In this document: positions 1-7,978 of the stretch, piece by piece
Numbering within the stretch: the stretch's first letter is position 1
Layout: every line of letters starts with the position of its first letter
Origin: Xanthomonas sacchari
GTDB taxonomy: Bacteria; Pseudomonadota; Gammaproteobacteria; Xanthomonadales; Xanthomonadaceae
Direction: 5' to 3'
Assembly (NCBI RefSeq): GCF_040529065.1
Contig: NZ_CP132343.1
Span: 1,612,001-1,676,000, forward strand
Length of the DNA stretch: 64,000 bases
Translations under genes and position numbers: made by a program
The notes under the pieces: model-generated
Told to the model about the DNA's origin: nothing
Database searches by the model: none
The model's input: only the letters and a program-made list of their open reading frames with translations

Positions 1-1576
1 TGGCGGGTTCCTGGTCGACGCGCTGCCGCAGCGCCCCAACCAGGTGCTCTACGCCACCACGCTGAGCAACGGCGACAATGCGGTGCAGGTCCTGGACGTC
101 TCCAGCCAGGCGGCGATCGACCGCTGGCGGCCGCGCCTGCGCGACCGGGTCAACGTCGGCCTGGAGCGCGACGTCGGCTGGCTGACCGATGGGGAAGGGC
201 GGTTGCGCCTGGCCATCGTGCGCCGCGACGACGGCTACGTGCTGCGCTACCGCGACAGCGAAGGAGCGCCCTATCGCGACGTGATGACGCTCGACCACTT
301 GCGTGATTTTGAGCCGGTCGGCCTGTCCTACGCCGCGGACGAGATCTACGCGGTCACCGACGACGGACGCGCGCAGCGGGACCTGGTCGCCTACGACGTG
401 GCCACGCGCAAGATCGTGCGCACGCTGTTCAGCCGCAGCGGGGTCGACGTGGTCGACCTGATCCAGGGCCCGCAGCGCACGCCGATCGGTGTCACCTATT
501 ACGAGAGCGGACGCCTGGTCAGCCACTACTTCGAAAGCGCCGACGATCGTGTGGGCCGCGCGCTCAGCGCGGCCTTGCCTGGGCGCAACCTGCAGATCGC
601 CGCGCGCAATGCCGACGGCAAGCAGATCGTGCTGTGGGCCGACGCCAGCGACCAGCCGCCGCAGCTCTACCATCTCGACCTGGACAAGCGCGCGGCGCGC
701 GCGATCGGCGAGACCATGCCATGGCTGCACGGCATGACCTTCGCCCCCAGCGAGGTGTTGCGATTCAAGGGGCGCGACGGACTACCACTGGAAGCCTTCG
801 TGACCCTGCCGCCTGGTGCCGGACCCAAGCCGCTGGTGGTGTTTCCGCACGGCGGGCCGATCGGCGTCGCCGACGCGCTGGGCTTCGATCCGGAGACCCA
901 GTTCCTGGCCTCGATGGGCTACGCCGTGCTGCGGGTCAACTTCCGCGGCTCGGACGGCTACGGTCGCGCGTTTCGCGAGGCCGGGCGCGGCAGCTTCGGC
1001 ACGTTGATCGAGGACGATATCGATGCGGCGATCGTGCAGGCGCAGGCGCGCTATCCGCTGGATCCGCAACGCATGTGCGTGGTCGGCGCCAGCTACGGCG
1101 GCTATTCGGCGCTGGTGATGACGATCCGCTGGCCGCAACGCTTCCGCTGCGCCGTCTCCATCGCCGGCGTGGCCGATCGCATCCTGTTCTATACCGCCAG
1201 CGACGGCGCGCGCAGCGCCGAGGGACGCGCGAACCTGGAGAAGCGCCTGGGCGATCCCAAGGCGGAGCTGGCACAGATGATCGACACTTCACCGCTGTAC
1301 CACTACGACGCGATCAAGGTGCCGGTGATGCTGGCGCACGGCCTGGAGGACCGGCGGGTGGACTACGAACACACCCGGCGCATGCTGCGCATGCTGGACA
1401 TGGCCGGCAACGCGCCGGTGGGATTGAGTTTCAAGGACGAGGGCCACGGTTTCGGCGACGTCGAGCACCGCGTCGCATTGTGGAGCGGTGTGGCCGGCTT
1501 CCTGCAGACGCATCTGTCCGGGCCGCAAGCCGCGCCGGCGCCGACGGCGGCCGCCGCGCCCACGGCCGCGCCCTGA
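1..1576 (+). CDS. S9 family serine peptidase (prolyl oligopeptidase type), 5' end outside window
   Basis: C-terminal part of an alpha/beta-hydrolase peptidase of the S9 (acylaminoacyl/dipeptidyl peptidase) family. The frame is open to the first base, so the start lies upstream; about 525 residues are visible. The first half looks like the end of a beta-propeller lid. The second half is the catalytic domain: nucleophile serine in GASYGGYSA (around base 1090), Asp in HGLEDRRVD (around base 1350), His in DEGHGF (around base 1445), all in the expected order. Family members are usually exported and cut short peptides; signal peptide and exact substrate cannot be judged here. It ends in an Ala/Pro-rich tail, which is unusual but harmless. 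It converges on the flavin reductase gene downstream. Confidence 0.9.
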   Translation, partial: GGFLVDALPQRPNQVLYATTLSNGDNAVQVLDVSSQAAIDRWRPRLRDRVNVGLERDVGWLTDGEGRLRLAIVRRDDGYVLRYRDSEGAPYRDVMTLDHLRDFEPVGLSYAADEIYAVTDDGRAQRDLVAYDVATRKIVRTLFSRSGVDVVDLIQGPQRTPIGVTYYESGRLVSHYFESADDRVGRALSAALPGRNLQIAARNADGKQIVLWADASDQPPQLYHLDLDKRAARAIGETMPWLHGMTFAPSEVLRFKGRDGLPLEAFVTLPPGAGPKPLVVFPHGGPIGVADALGFDPETQFLASMGYAVLRVNFRGSDGYGRAFREAGRGSFGTLIEDDIDAAIVQAQARYPLDPQRMCVVGASYGGYSALVMTIRWPQRFRCAVSIAGVADRILFYTASDGARSAEGRANLEKRLGDPKAELAQMIDTSPLYHYDAIKVPVMLAHGLEDRRVDYEHTRRMLRMLDMAGNAPVGLSFKDEGHGFGDVEHRVALWSGVAGFLQTHLSGPQAAPAPTAAAAPTAAP

Positions 1577-1617
1577 CCGCTGCGGCGGCACCGTTGCGGT
1601 GCCGCCGCAGGACGTGA

Positions 1618-2706
1618 TCAGTCCAGCGTCGGGTAGTCGGTGTAGCCCTTGGCACCGCCGCCGTACAGCGTGTCGGCATCCACCTCGTTCAACGGGGCGT
1701 CGCGGCGCAGCCGTTCCACCAGGTCCGGGTTGGCGATGAACGGGCGACCGAAGGCCACCGCGTCGGCGCGGCCGGAGGCCACGGCGTCTTCGGCCAGCGC
1801 CTTGTCGTAGCCGTTGTTGACCAGCCACGGGCCATGGAACTTGGCGCGCAGCGCGGCGTAGTCGAAGGCGATGTTGTCGCGCGGGCCGCCGGTGGCACCT
1901 TCGATCACGTGCACGAAGGCCAGGCCCAGCGGATCCAGGCGTTCCACCGCGCGCTCGAACAGCGGCTGCGGGTCGCTGTCGCGCGCATCGTTGGCCGGGG
2001 TCACCGGCGACAGGCGCACGCCGGTACGGTCGGCGCCGATCTCCTGCGCCACCGCCTCCACCACTTCGAACAGCAGGCGGGTGCGGTTCTCGATGCTGCC
2101 GCCGTAGGCGTCGTCGCGATGGTTGCTGCCGTCGCGCAGGAACTGGTCGATCAGGTAGCCGTTGGCGGCATGCACTTCCACGCCGTCGAAGCCGGCGGCG
2201 ATGGCGTTGCGGGCGGCGCGGCGGAAGTCCTCGATCAGCCCGGGGATCTCGTCCAGGCGCAGCGCGCGCGGTGCGGAGACATCGGTGAAGCCCTCGGCGG
2301 TGAAGGTCTTGGCGTCGGCGCGCAGCGCGCTGGGCGCCACCGGCGCGGCGCCGTCCGGCAGCAGGCTGACGTGCGAGATGCGGCCGACGTGCCACAGCTG
2401 CAGCACGATCTTGCCGCCGCGGCGGTGCACCTCATCGGTGACTTTTTTCCAGGCCGCGACCTGCGCGTCGCTGTAGATGCCCGGGGTGTCCTTGTAGCCC
2501 TGGCCCATCGGGCTGATCTGGGTCGCCTCGGCGATGAGCAGGCCGGCGCTGGCGCGCTGGCCGTAGTACTCGGCGGCCAGCGGCGAGGGGATGCGGCCTT
2601 CGCCTTCGGCGCGGTTGCGGGTCAGTGGCGCCATCACGATGCGGTTGGCCAGTGCGATCGCGCCCAGGCGCAGCGGCGTGAACAGCGGGGAAGGAGTATC
2701 GGTCAT
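1618..2706 (-). CDS. Old Yellow Enzyme family alkene reductase (NADH:flavin oxidoreductase)
   Basis: 362 residues, the usual length for an FMN-dependent TIM-barrel ene-reductase of the NemA/XenB type. These enzymes use NAD(P)H to reduce activated C=C bonds, nitrate esters or N-ethylmaleimide. The substrate-binding His-Asn pair and following Tyr are in HAANGY (H179, N182, Y184). The N-terminal NRIVMAPLTR and the GGSIENRTR segment are family hallmarks. The gene is divergent from the MFS exporter gene across 262 bases, so the two may be co-regulated in a toxic-compound response, but no regulator gene lies beside them. The physiological substrate is unknown. Confidence 0.93.
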   Translation of the reverse strand: MTDTPSPLFTPLRLGAIALANRIVMAPLTRNRAEGEGRIPSPLAAEYYGQRASAGLLIAEATQISPMGQGYKDTPGIYSDAQVAAWKKVTDEVHRRGGKIVLQLWHVGRISHVSLLPDGAAPVAPSALRADAKTFTAEGFTDVSAPRALRLDEIPGLIEDFRRAARNAIAAGFDGVEVHAANGYLIDQFLRDGSNHRDDAYGGSIENRTRLLFEVVEAVAQEIGADRTGVRLSPVTPANDARDSDPQPLFERAVERLDPLGLAFVHVIEGATGGPRDNIAFDYAALRAKFHGPWLVNNGYDKALAEDAVASGRADAVAFGRPFIANPDLVERLRRDAPLNEVDADTLYGGGAKGYTDYPTLD

Positions 2707-2968
2707 CGGTGGGTCTCTCGTTGTGGAGTGGGGCGGGCGACCCTACAGCGGGGCGCTGCAAGGCGATGTGCGTGCAGGACATGGGGACGCGCGCGGCGGT
2801 TTCGCGGCGGCGCGATGGGACAGTGCGTTGCTGCGGCGGCACCGTCGCGCGCGCATCGCCGCCCGAAACGCCGCCAGCGGTGCGGCGAGACGCGGCGTTG
2901 CGCGGGTGGGGCTGCAGGGCTTGCTGCGATGCACAATAATGGGCGGCCCTTCTTCCTGGGACGTGCGC

Positions 2969-4171
2969 ATGACCTCATCCGCCACGGCGCCGCTGTCGCG
3001 GCGCGGCTACGTGCTGATCCTGTTCGCGCTGGCGATGGGCGGTTTCGCGATCGGCACCAGCGAGTTCTCCACCATGGGCCTGATGCCGTACATCGGCCGC
3101 GGCCTTGCGATCGATGCGCCGCAGGTCGGGCACCTGATCAGCGCCTATGCGCTGGGCGTGGTGGTCGGTGCGCCACTGCTGGCGATCCTCGGTGCGCGCT
3201 GGCCGCGGCGCGATCTGCTGCTGGCGCTGATGGGCTTCTATGCGTTCGGCAATCTGGCCAGCGCGGTGGCGCCGGACTATCACAGCATGCTGGTGGCGCG
3301 ATTCGTCGCCGGATTGCCGCACGGCGCCTATTTCGGCGTGGCGACCCTGGTGGCCGCCTCGATCGGCCCGCCCGACCAGCGCGGTGCCGCGGTCAGCCGG
3401 GTGCTGCTGGGCCTGAACCTAGCGGTGCTGGTCGGCAACCCGCTGGCGACTTGGCTCGGCCAGGTGGCGCAATGGCGCTACGCCTATGCCCTGGTCGCGG
3501 CGATCGCGATATTGACGGTGCTGCTGGTGTGGCGCCTGCTGCCGGCCGATCCGCAGGAGGCGCGGCCCTCGCCGTTGCGCGAGTTGCGCGCCTTCAACCG
3601 CACGCAGGTGTGGTTGGCGCTGGGCATCGGCTCGATCGGCTTCGCCGGCATGTTCTGCGTCTTCAGCTATCTGGCGCCGACCCTGATGGAGGTCACCGGC
3701 GTGTCCGAACACTGGATCCCGGTGGCGATGGGCGCGTTCGGGCTGGGCGGGCTGCTCGGCAATCTGGCCGGCGGCTGGCTGTTCGACCGCATGCAGTTCC
3801 GCGCGGTGCCGCTGGTGCTGCTGTGGTCGCTGGCAGTGTTGTTGGCGTTCCCGCTGGCGGCGACCTCGCCGTGGGCGGTGCTGCCGGCGGTGGTCGCGGT
3901 CGGCAGCATGGGCGCCTTGGCGCCGGTGCTGCAGACCCGCCTGATGGATGTGGCCAGCGACGCGCAGACCCTGGCCGCGGCCTCCAACCATGCCGCGTTC
4001 AACCTGGCCAACGCGCTGGGGCCGTGGCTGGGCGGCATCGCGATCGGCGCCGGCCTGGGCTGGACCTCCACCGGCTATGTGGGCGCGGCGATGGCCGTCG
4101 GCGGCCTGCTGATCTACCTGTGGGCGCGCCACGCGGCACGACGTGCGGCCTGCGCGCCCGCGGCTGGCTAG
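2969..4171 (+). CDS. MFS transporter, AraJ/drug-efflux type
   Basis: 400 residues with about twelve hydrophobic segments. The first helix carries the GGFAIGTSEF signature seen in AraJ/YdhP-type sugar and drug efflux permeases, and the loop between helices 2 and 3 carries GARWPRRDLL, a variant of the MFS motif A. It probably exports small molecules by proton antiport across the inner membrane. I chose the ATG at 2969 because the first helix follows about 13 residues later. An in-frame ATG at 2939 is also possible, and neither has a clear ribosome binding site. It is divergent from the ene-reductase gene. Confidence 0.88.
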   Translation: MTSSATAPLSRRGYVLILFALAMGGFAIGTSEFSTMGLMPYIGRGLAIDAPQVGHLISAYALGVVVGAPLLAILGARWPRRDLLLALMGFYAFGNLASAVAPDYHSMLVARFVAGLPHGAYFGVATLVAASIGPPDQRGAAVSRVLLGLNLAVLVGNPLATWLGQVAQWRYAYALVAAIAILTVLLVWRLLPADPQEARPSPLRELRAFNRTQVWLALGIGSIGFAGMFCVFSYLAPTLMEVTGVSEHWIPVAMGAFGLGGLLGNLAGGWLFDRMQFRAVPLVLLWSLAVLLAFPLAATSPWAVLPAVVAVGSMGALAPVLQTRLMDVASDAQTLAAASNHAAFNLANALGPWLGGIAIGAGLGWTSTGYVGAAMAVGGLLIYLWARHAARRAACAPAAG

Positions 4172-4177
4172 GGTGCG

Positions 4178-5323
4178 CTAGCGCAGCGGTCGCGCCGTGG
4201 AAGACAGCCTGCGCAGCGCGTCCAGCTTGCCCTGGTAGCGCGGTTGCGTGGCCGGATCGGCGTGCGCCATGGCCTCGCGCAGCGCCGCGGTGGCGCGGCG
4301 GGTGTCGCCGCTGTGCAGGTAGGCGCGGGCCAGGGCGAAGTACAGCAGGTGGGCGCCGTCGTACAGGTGCAGGGCATGCCGGTAGTAGGCGATCGCCGCG
4401 GCGTAGTCCTGGCGTCGCTCCGCCTCGTTGCCGAGTAGGTATTGCTGGAATGGGTCGCGTTGGCGCACCTGTTCCATCTGCCGCTGCAGCGCGGCCTCGC
4501 GGGGGCTGTCGCCCAGGCGTCGGGCCAGACCCACGGCGTTGGACAGCGCCGGCAGGTGTTCCGGATCGATCTCCAACGCCTTGGCGTAGTCGCGTGCGGC
4601 GGCGGCGCTGTCGCCATCGCGCATCGCCAGTACGCCCCGGTTGTTCCAGGCCCCGGCGAAGCGTGGGTCCATCTGCAGCGCCATCGCCAGATGCGCGCGG
4701 GCGCCGTCGAGATCGCCGTCGACCATCAGCTCGGCGCCGCGGTTGTTGTAGTAGTGGGCGAGGGCGCGGCGGTCGGAAATCGGCTGCGGCCCGCGCCGGT
4801 CCATCAGCACGCTGCGGTCCAGGTCGATGCTGCCGCGGCCGCTGTCCACGCGCACGCCTGCGTTGACGTGGCTGACGTTGTACAGCGCATTGCCGTCCTC
4901 GTACCAGCTCAGCACGCGACGCACTTCCTGGACCTGCGCCTGCAGCCCGATGTCGCGCGCCATCGCCACGAACAGCAGGGTGAAGGACAGGCAATTGACG
5001 CGACGGGTCGCGTAGCTCTCGGCGACGCTGTGGGTGGCCTTGGGGTCGTATTGCAGGTTCAGGCCGTTGGCGTCGAAGGCCAATGCCACCAATTGCTGCA
5101 GGCGGTGCTCGGCGTCGGCGTTGCGCTCGATGCGTTGCTGCAGCAGCGCGTGCAGTGCCGGCGGCAATTGCAGGATCTGCTCCGGCGTCGGCGTCGGTGC
5201 GGCGGTTGGCGCTGGGAGTAGCGCGGCAGCCTGTGCCGCTTCTGCCGCGTACGGCGGTGGCATCGGCGGCGATGGGGCGGCCGCAGCGGTAGCGAGCAGG
5301 GCGAACGCAGTCCAGGCGAACAT
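4178..5323 (-). CDS. Exported transglutaminase-like/TPR repeat protein
   Basis: 381 residues. A hydrophobic N-terminus ending in an Ala-rich stretch (about residues 1-17) looks like a signal peptide. Residues about 85-190 resemble a bacterial transglutaminase/cysteine-peptidase-like fold: Cys in RRVNCLSFT, His in VSHVNAGV and Asp in GSIDLDRS, in the order of the C-H-D triad. Tetratricopeptide repeats follow (ALAHYYNNRGAEL, AGAWNNRGVLAM, QQYLLGNEAERR, LLYFALARAYLH). It probably acts in the periplasm or is surface-attached and could bind or process a peptide partner. Substrate unknown. It converges with the MFS gene, leaving only 6 bases between stop codons. Confidence 0.8.
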   Translation of the reverse strand: MFAWTAFALLATAAAAPSPPMPPPYAAEAAQAAALLPAPTAAPTPTPEQILQLPPALHALLQQRIERNADAEHRLQQLVALAFDANGLNLQYDPKATHSVAESYATRRVNCLSFTLLFVAMARDIGLQAQVQEVRRVLSWYEDGNALYNVSHVNAGVRVDSGRGSIDLDRSVLMDRRGPQPISDRRALAHYYNNRGAELMVDGDLDGARAHLAMALQMDPRFAGAWNNRGVLAMRDGDSAAAARDYAKALEIDPEHLPALSNAVGLARRLGDSPREAALQRQMEQVRQRDPFQQYLLGNEAERRQDYAAAIAYYRHALHLYDGAHLLYFALARAYLHSGDTRRATAALREAMAHADPATQPRYQGKLDALRRLSSTARPLR

Positions 5324-5767
5324 GACGCACCTCGCGGCGCCCTGCAGTGGCGAGGGCTCGTCAGCACTATAGGCCTTTGACCGCGGTGCCGGGAGGCCGT
5401 CGTGGCCGCGCCGACGGGCGGTCTTGGACCGGCAGGCTCAGTGGCAGTCATCCACAGCCACTGTGGACGATCAGGGGGCAATCATGTGGATAAGTCGCGT
5501 TTGGCGAAGCGCCGCAACACGCCCAGACAGGATGGTGAAAATTTCACCACATGCCTGACTGCGCGCGGTTCCCAATGAACGCATGTTCACCCCCGGCAAT
5601 GGCGCGTGACGAACAACGGCGAACGGCTCACGTGCGCTTTATGCGGTTCTGCCCAGCATCGCCATCACCACGCAACGCGGCAATTCTCTCGACCGCGCCG
5701 TGCGATATCCAGGTCCACCCCGCGTGCCCGTTGCGCGATATCGCCGGCTTCGCCACAGGAGTTTTCC
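5324..5767. other. 444-bp intergenic region with several short inverted repeats
   Basis: No convincing gene. The region holds an inverted repeat TCCACAG-N3-CTGTGGA (5451-5467), a perfect DnaA-box-like nonamer (5485-5493), TGGTGAAA-A-TTTCACCA (5533-5549) and TGAAC-N4-GTTCA (5576-5589). The segment 5440-5600 is less GC-rich than its surroundings and probably holds the promoter and operators for the rightward gene at 5768. No single promoter can be assigned with confidence. Confidence 0.5.
5449..5493. promoter_or_regulatory. Cluster of DnaA-box-like sites
   Basis: TGTGGATAA at 5485-5493 is the exact reverse complement of the consensus DnaA box TTATCCACA. TCATCCACA at 5449-5457 differs at one position, and TGTGGACGA at 5462-5470 is a weaker copy in opposite orientation. 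A perfect 9-mer of this composition is expected by chance less than once in a GC-rich window of this size, so a cluster is notable. It could be a DnaA-titrating or DnaA-regulated site. There are no replication genes nearby, so a replication origin is unlikely. Confidence 0.35.
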
Positions 5768-6223
5768 ATGAGCATCCAGAGCAAGACCACGCACAGCCTC
5801 AACGACCTCATCGCCATTTCCCGCGACGGCAAGGACTTCTACGAAGAAGCGGCCAAGAAGGTGGGCGACGCCGAGTTGTCCGCGCTGTTCCTGCGCATCG
5901 CCGGCGTCAAGTCGGACATCGTGAGCAGCCTGAGCGCGGTGGTGCAGTCGGTTGGCGGCAAGCCGGAAGAGCACGGCACCATGGTCGGCAGCATGCAGCA
6001 GATGTACGGCAAGGTCCGCGCCGCGCTGGGCGACACCAAGTACGGCTATGTCGCCGAACTGGAAGAGTCCGAGGACCGCCTGCTGAAGGCCTTCAACGAG
6101 ACCATCGCCGACGCCGACACCCCGGTGGCCGCGCGCGATGCCGCCACCCGCCTGCTGCCGGAAGTGCGCGCCTGCCACGACGTGATGCGCACCCGCAAGC
6201 ACGCGATGAAGAACGCGGCCTGA
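5768..6223 (+). CDS. PA2169 family four-helix-bundle protein (DUF2383)
   Basis: 151 residues, mostly helical, with acidic and His/Glu positions typical of the ferritin-like DUF2383/PA2169 fold (DGKDFYEEAA; VRACHDVM near the end). Family members are small soluble stress-associated proteins of unknown biochemical role; metal binding is suspected but unproven. The start is fixed by AGGAG at 5757-5761, six bases before the ATG. A longer frame extends upstream, but it has no such site and its composition is unlike the protein. Monocistronic by spacing. Confidence 0.85.
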   Translation: MSIQSKTTHSLNDLIAISRDGKDFYEEAAKKVGDAELSALFLRIAGVKSDIVSSLSAVVQSVGGKPEEHGTMVGSMQQMYGKVRAALGDTKYGYVAELEESEDRLLKAFNETIADADTPVAARDAATRLLPEVRACHDVMRTRKHAMKNAA

Positions 6224-6364
6224 TCGCCGTCCGCCGCCTGCCCGGCACGCCGCCATCGCGGCGCTGCCCGGGCGGCGTGCCGGATCTGCAGCGACCAGGC
6301 GCGCTTGCTACCATGCGCGCTCGACCGCTGCCCGATCCGCTTGCGGCGTTTGCCGCTCTACTCC

Positions 6365-6999
6365 ATGTATCCCGATACTGCGCCCGACGGCGCCCAGTTC
6401 TCGCTCGGCTTCGACGCGCCCGCTGCGCGCGAAAGCCTGTTCTTTAAAGCCTGTTCTTTGCGTTGTTGCCGGACGCGCAGACCGCGCAGGCGGTGCATCG
6501 CCTCGGTCAGCAGCTGTGCCACGACCATGGATTGCGCGGCCGCGCACTGCCGCCCGAGCGGCTGCATGTGACCTTGCACTATCTGGGCGAATACGCCGGG
6601 ATTCCGCCACGCTTGCTGCAGCAGGCCTGCGCCGCCGGACAAGCGCTTGCGGCCTCGCCATTTGACCTTGCATTCGACCAGGCGGTGACCTTCGACAGCC
6701 GCGCGCGCAGCCGACCGCTGGTGTTGCGCGGCGATGCCGAGCCCCAGCCGCTGCAGGCCTTGCGCCAGGCGTTGCAGCAGCAATTGGCCCGGCACGGTGT
6801 CGCCGCACGTGCCGACGGCGCCTATCTGCCGCACATGACCCTGGCCTATGTCGAACAGCCGCTGGCCCCGCAGCGCGTACCGGCGCTTTCCTGGCAGGCG
6901 GCGTCGCTGAGCCTGATCCGCAGCGTGCAGGGCCAGGGCCGTTACCTGCACGAAGCGAGTTGGCCGTTGCTGGCCGATCCCAGGAAGAGCAGCGAATGA
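6365..6999 (+). pseudogene. thpR: RNA 2',3'-cyclic phosphodiesterase (ThpR/LigT), frameshifted by a 14-bp tandem duplication
   Basis: Family members (about 180 residues) open 2',3'-cyclic phosphates on RNA and carry two HxTL motifs. Both are present downstream: HVTLHYLG (around 6570) and HMTLAY (around 6835). The N-terminal half starts at ATG 6365 in a different frame and reads correctly up to RESLFF. There the 14 bases AAAGCCTGTTCTTT occur twice in a row (6432-6445 and 6446-6459). Removing one copy restores RESLFFALLPDAQTAQAV, the expected first beta strand and following helix. As given, the reading frame is broken and a TAA lies just before the second piece. It could be a true null allele, a reversible slippage switch, or an assembly error. 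The stop overlaps the next gene start (ATGA). Confidence 0.85.
6432..6459. repeat. Perfect 14-bp tandem duplication inside thpR
   Basis: AAAGCCTGTTCTTT is present twice with no spacer. Because 14 is not a multiple of 3 it shifts the frame of thpR by two bases. It has the form expected of a single slippage or unequal-exchange event. Confidence 0.95.
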
Positions 7000-7595
7000 G
7001 CGCGGCGCCGCTGACCCTGCCCGATGCGCAGTGGGCGCAGTTGCGGGCGGCCTACGCCGAACCGCCGCGCGCCTATCACCATTTCGGCCACGTCGAGGCG
7101 GTGCTGGCGCACTTTGCCGAGGTCGCCGCCGACACCGGCTGGCAGCAGCCGCGCGAGGTCTACTTGGCGGTGCTCTATCACGATGCGGTGTACCGCGCCG
7201 GCCGCGGCGACAACGAAGCGCAGTCGGCGCGCCTGGCCGAGGCGGCGATCGCGCAGTGGCTGCCGGATGCCGGCGTGGACGCGGCGCGGGTCGCCGCGCT
7301 GATCGAACTCACCGCGCGTCACGGGCAACTGACCTTCGCCTCGGTGGATGCGGACGCGGCACTGTTCCTGGACTGCGACATGGCCATCCTCGGCGCCACA
7401 CCGGAAGCCTTCGCCGCCTACGACCGCGCCATCGCCGAGGAGTACCGCGGGGTGGTGCCGGGCTGGCTGTACCGGCGCAAGCGCCGCGCCTTCCTGCGCA
7501 CCGTGCTGGCGCAGCCGCGCATTTTCCTCAGCGAGCGCTTCCACGCGCGTTACGACGCGGCCGCGCGCGCCAATCTGCGCCAGGCGATCGGCTGA
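6996..7595 (+). CDS. HD-domain predicted metal-dependent phosphohydrolase
   Basis: 199 residues of the small HD-superfamily group COG4339. A histidine-rich start (AYHHFGHVEAV, H28/H29/H32) and the HD pair H62-D63 in YHDAVY form the likely metal site. Further along, DCDMAILG, the Tyr in AEEYRGV and the R-rich YRRKRRAFL segment are conserved in this group. Substrate unknown; HD enzymes usually cut phosphate esters or nucleotides. ATG at 6996 overlaps the thpR stop by ATGA, so it is translationally coupled to that gene and may lose expression because of the upstream frameshift. Confidence 0.85.
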   Translation: MSAAPLTLPDAQWAQLRAAYAEPPRAYHHFGHVEAVLAHFAEVAADTGWQQPREVYLAVLYHDAVYRAGRGDNEAQSARLAEAAIAQWLPDAGVDAARVAALIELTARHGQLTFASVDADAALFLDCDMAILGATPEAFAAYDRAIAEEYRGVVPGWLYRRKRRAFLRTVLAQPRIFLSERFHARYDAAARANLRQAIG

Positions 7596-7670
7596 CCAGG
7601 CGCGGGCCACCCGGCGCCGCCTTCTTCTACACTGCCGCGCCGGTCCGTCCGGCCGCCACCACCAAGCCCC

Positions 7671-7856
7671 ATGTCCGACCCTGCCGCCAACGCCGATCCC
7701 CGCCCGCAGGCGCCGCTGCCGCCAGCCCCCAGCGACTGCTGCGACAGCGGCTGTCCGCTGTGCGTCTACGACCTCTACCACGAGGAACTGGAGCGCTACC
7801 GGCAGGCGCTGGCGGCCTGGCAACTGCGCCACCCTGGCGCCGACGCGGATGGCTGA
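7671..7856 (+). CDS. Small Cys-rich oxidoreductase-like domain protein
   Basis: 61 residues matching the short Oxidored-like N-terminal domain (PF09791 type): Pro-rich start, then CCDSGCPLCVYDLYHEELERYRQAL. The Cys-Cys-x3-Cys-x2-Cys cluster and the Tyr/Asp pair that follows are the family signature. In eukaryotes this segment precedes larger oxidoreductases; in bacteria it stands alone and its role is unknown. The cysteines suggest metal or cluster binding. Confidence 0.8.
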   Translation: MSDPAANADPRPQAPLPPAPSDCCDSGCPLCVYDLYHEELERYRQALAAWQLRHPGADADG

Positions 7857-7978
7857 CAGGGCCGCCGGTGCAGGCGATGGCCCGGGTCCGGCGTACCTGG
7901 CATGAACCGCAGCGCGCGCCGCGCTTCGCGCCGCCGCCGTTCGGGATTATCTTTAACGCGCCTTTTCAGGATGGCTGG

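Noticed and set aside
5449-5493. Chromosome replication origin
   Set aside because: No dnaA, dnaN, gyrB, rpmH, parAB or AT-rich unwinding region nearby; only three boxes.
5606-5767. N-terminal extension of the PA2169-family protein
   Set aside because: The upstream in-frame residues are Arg/His-rich and unlike the family, whereas AGGAG sits six bases before ATG 5768.
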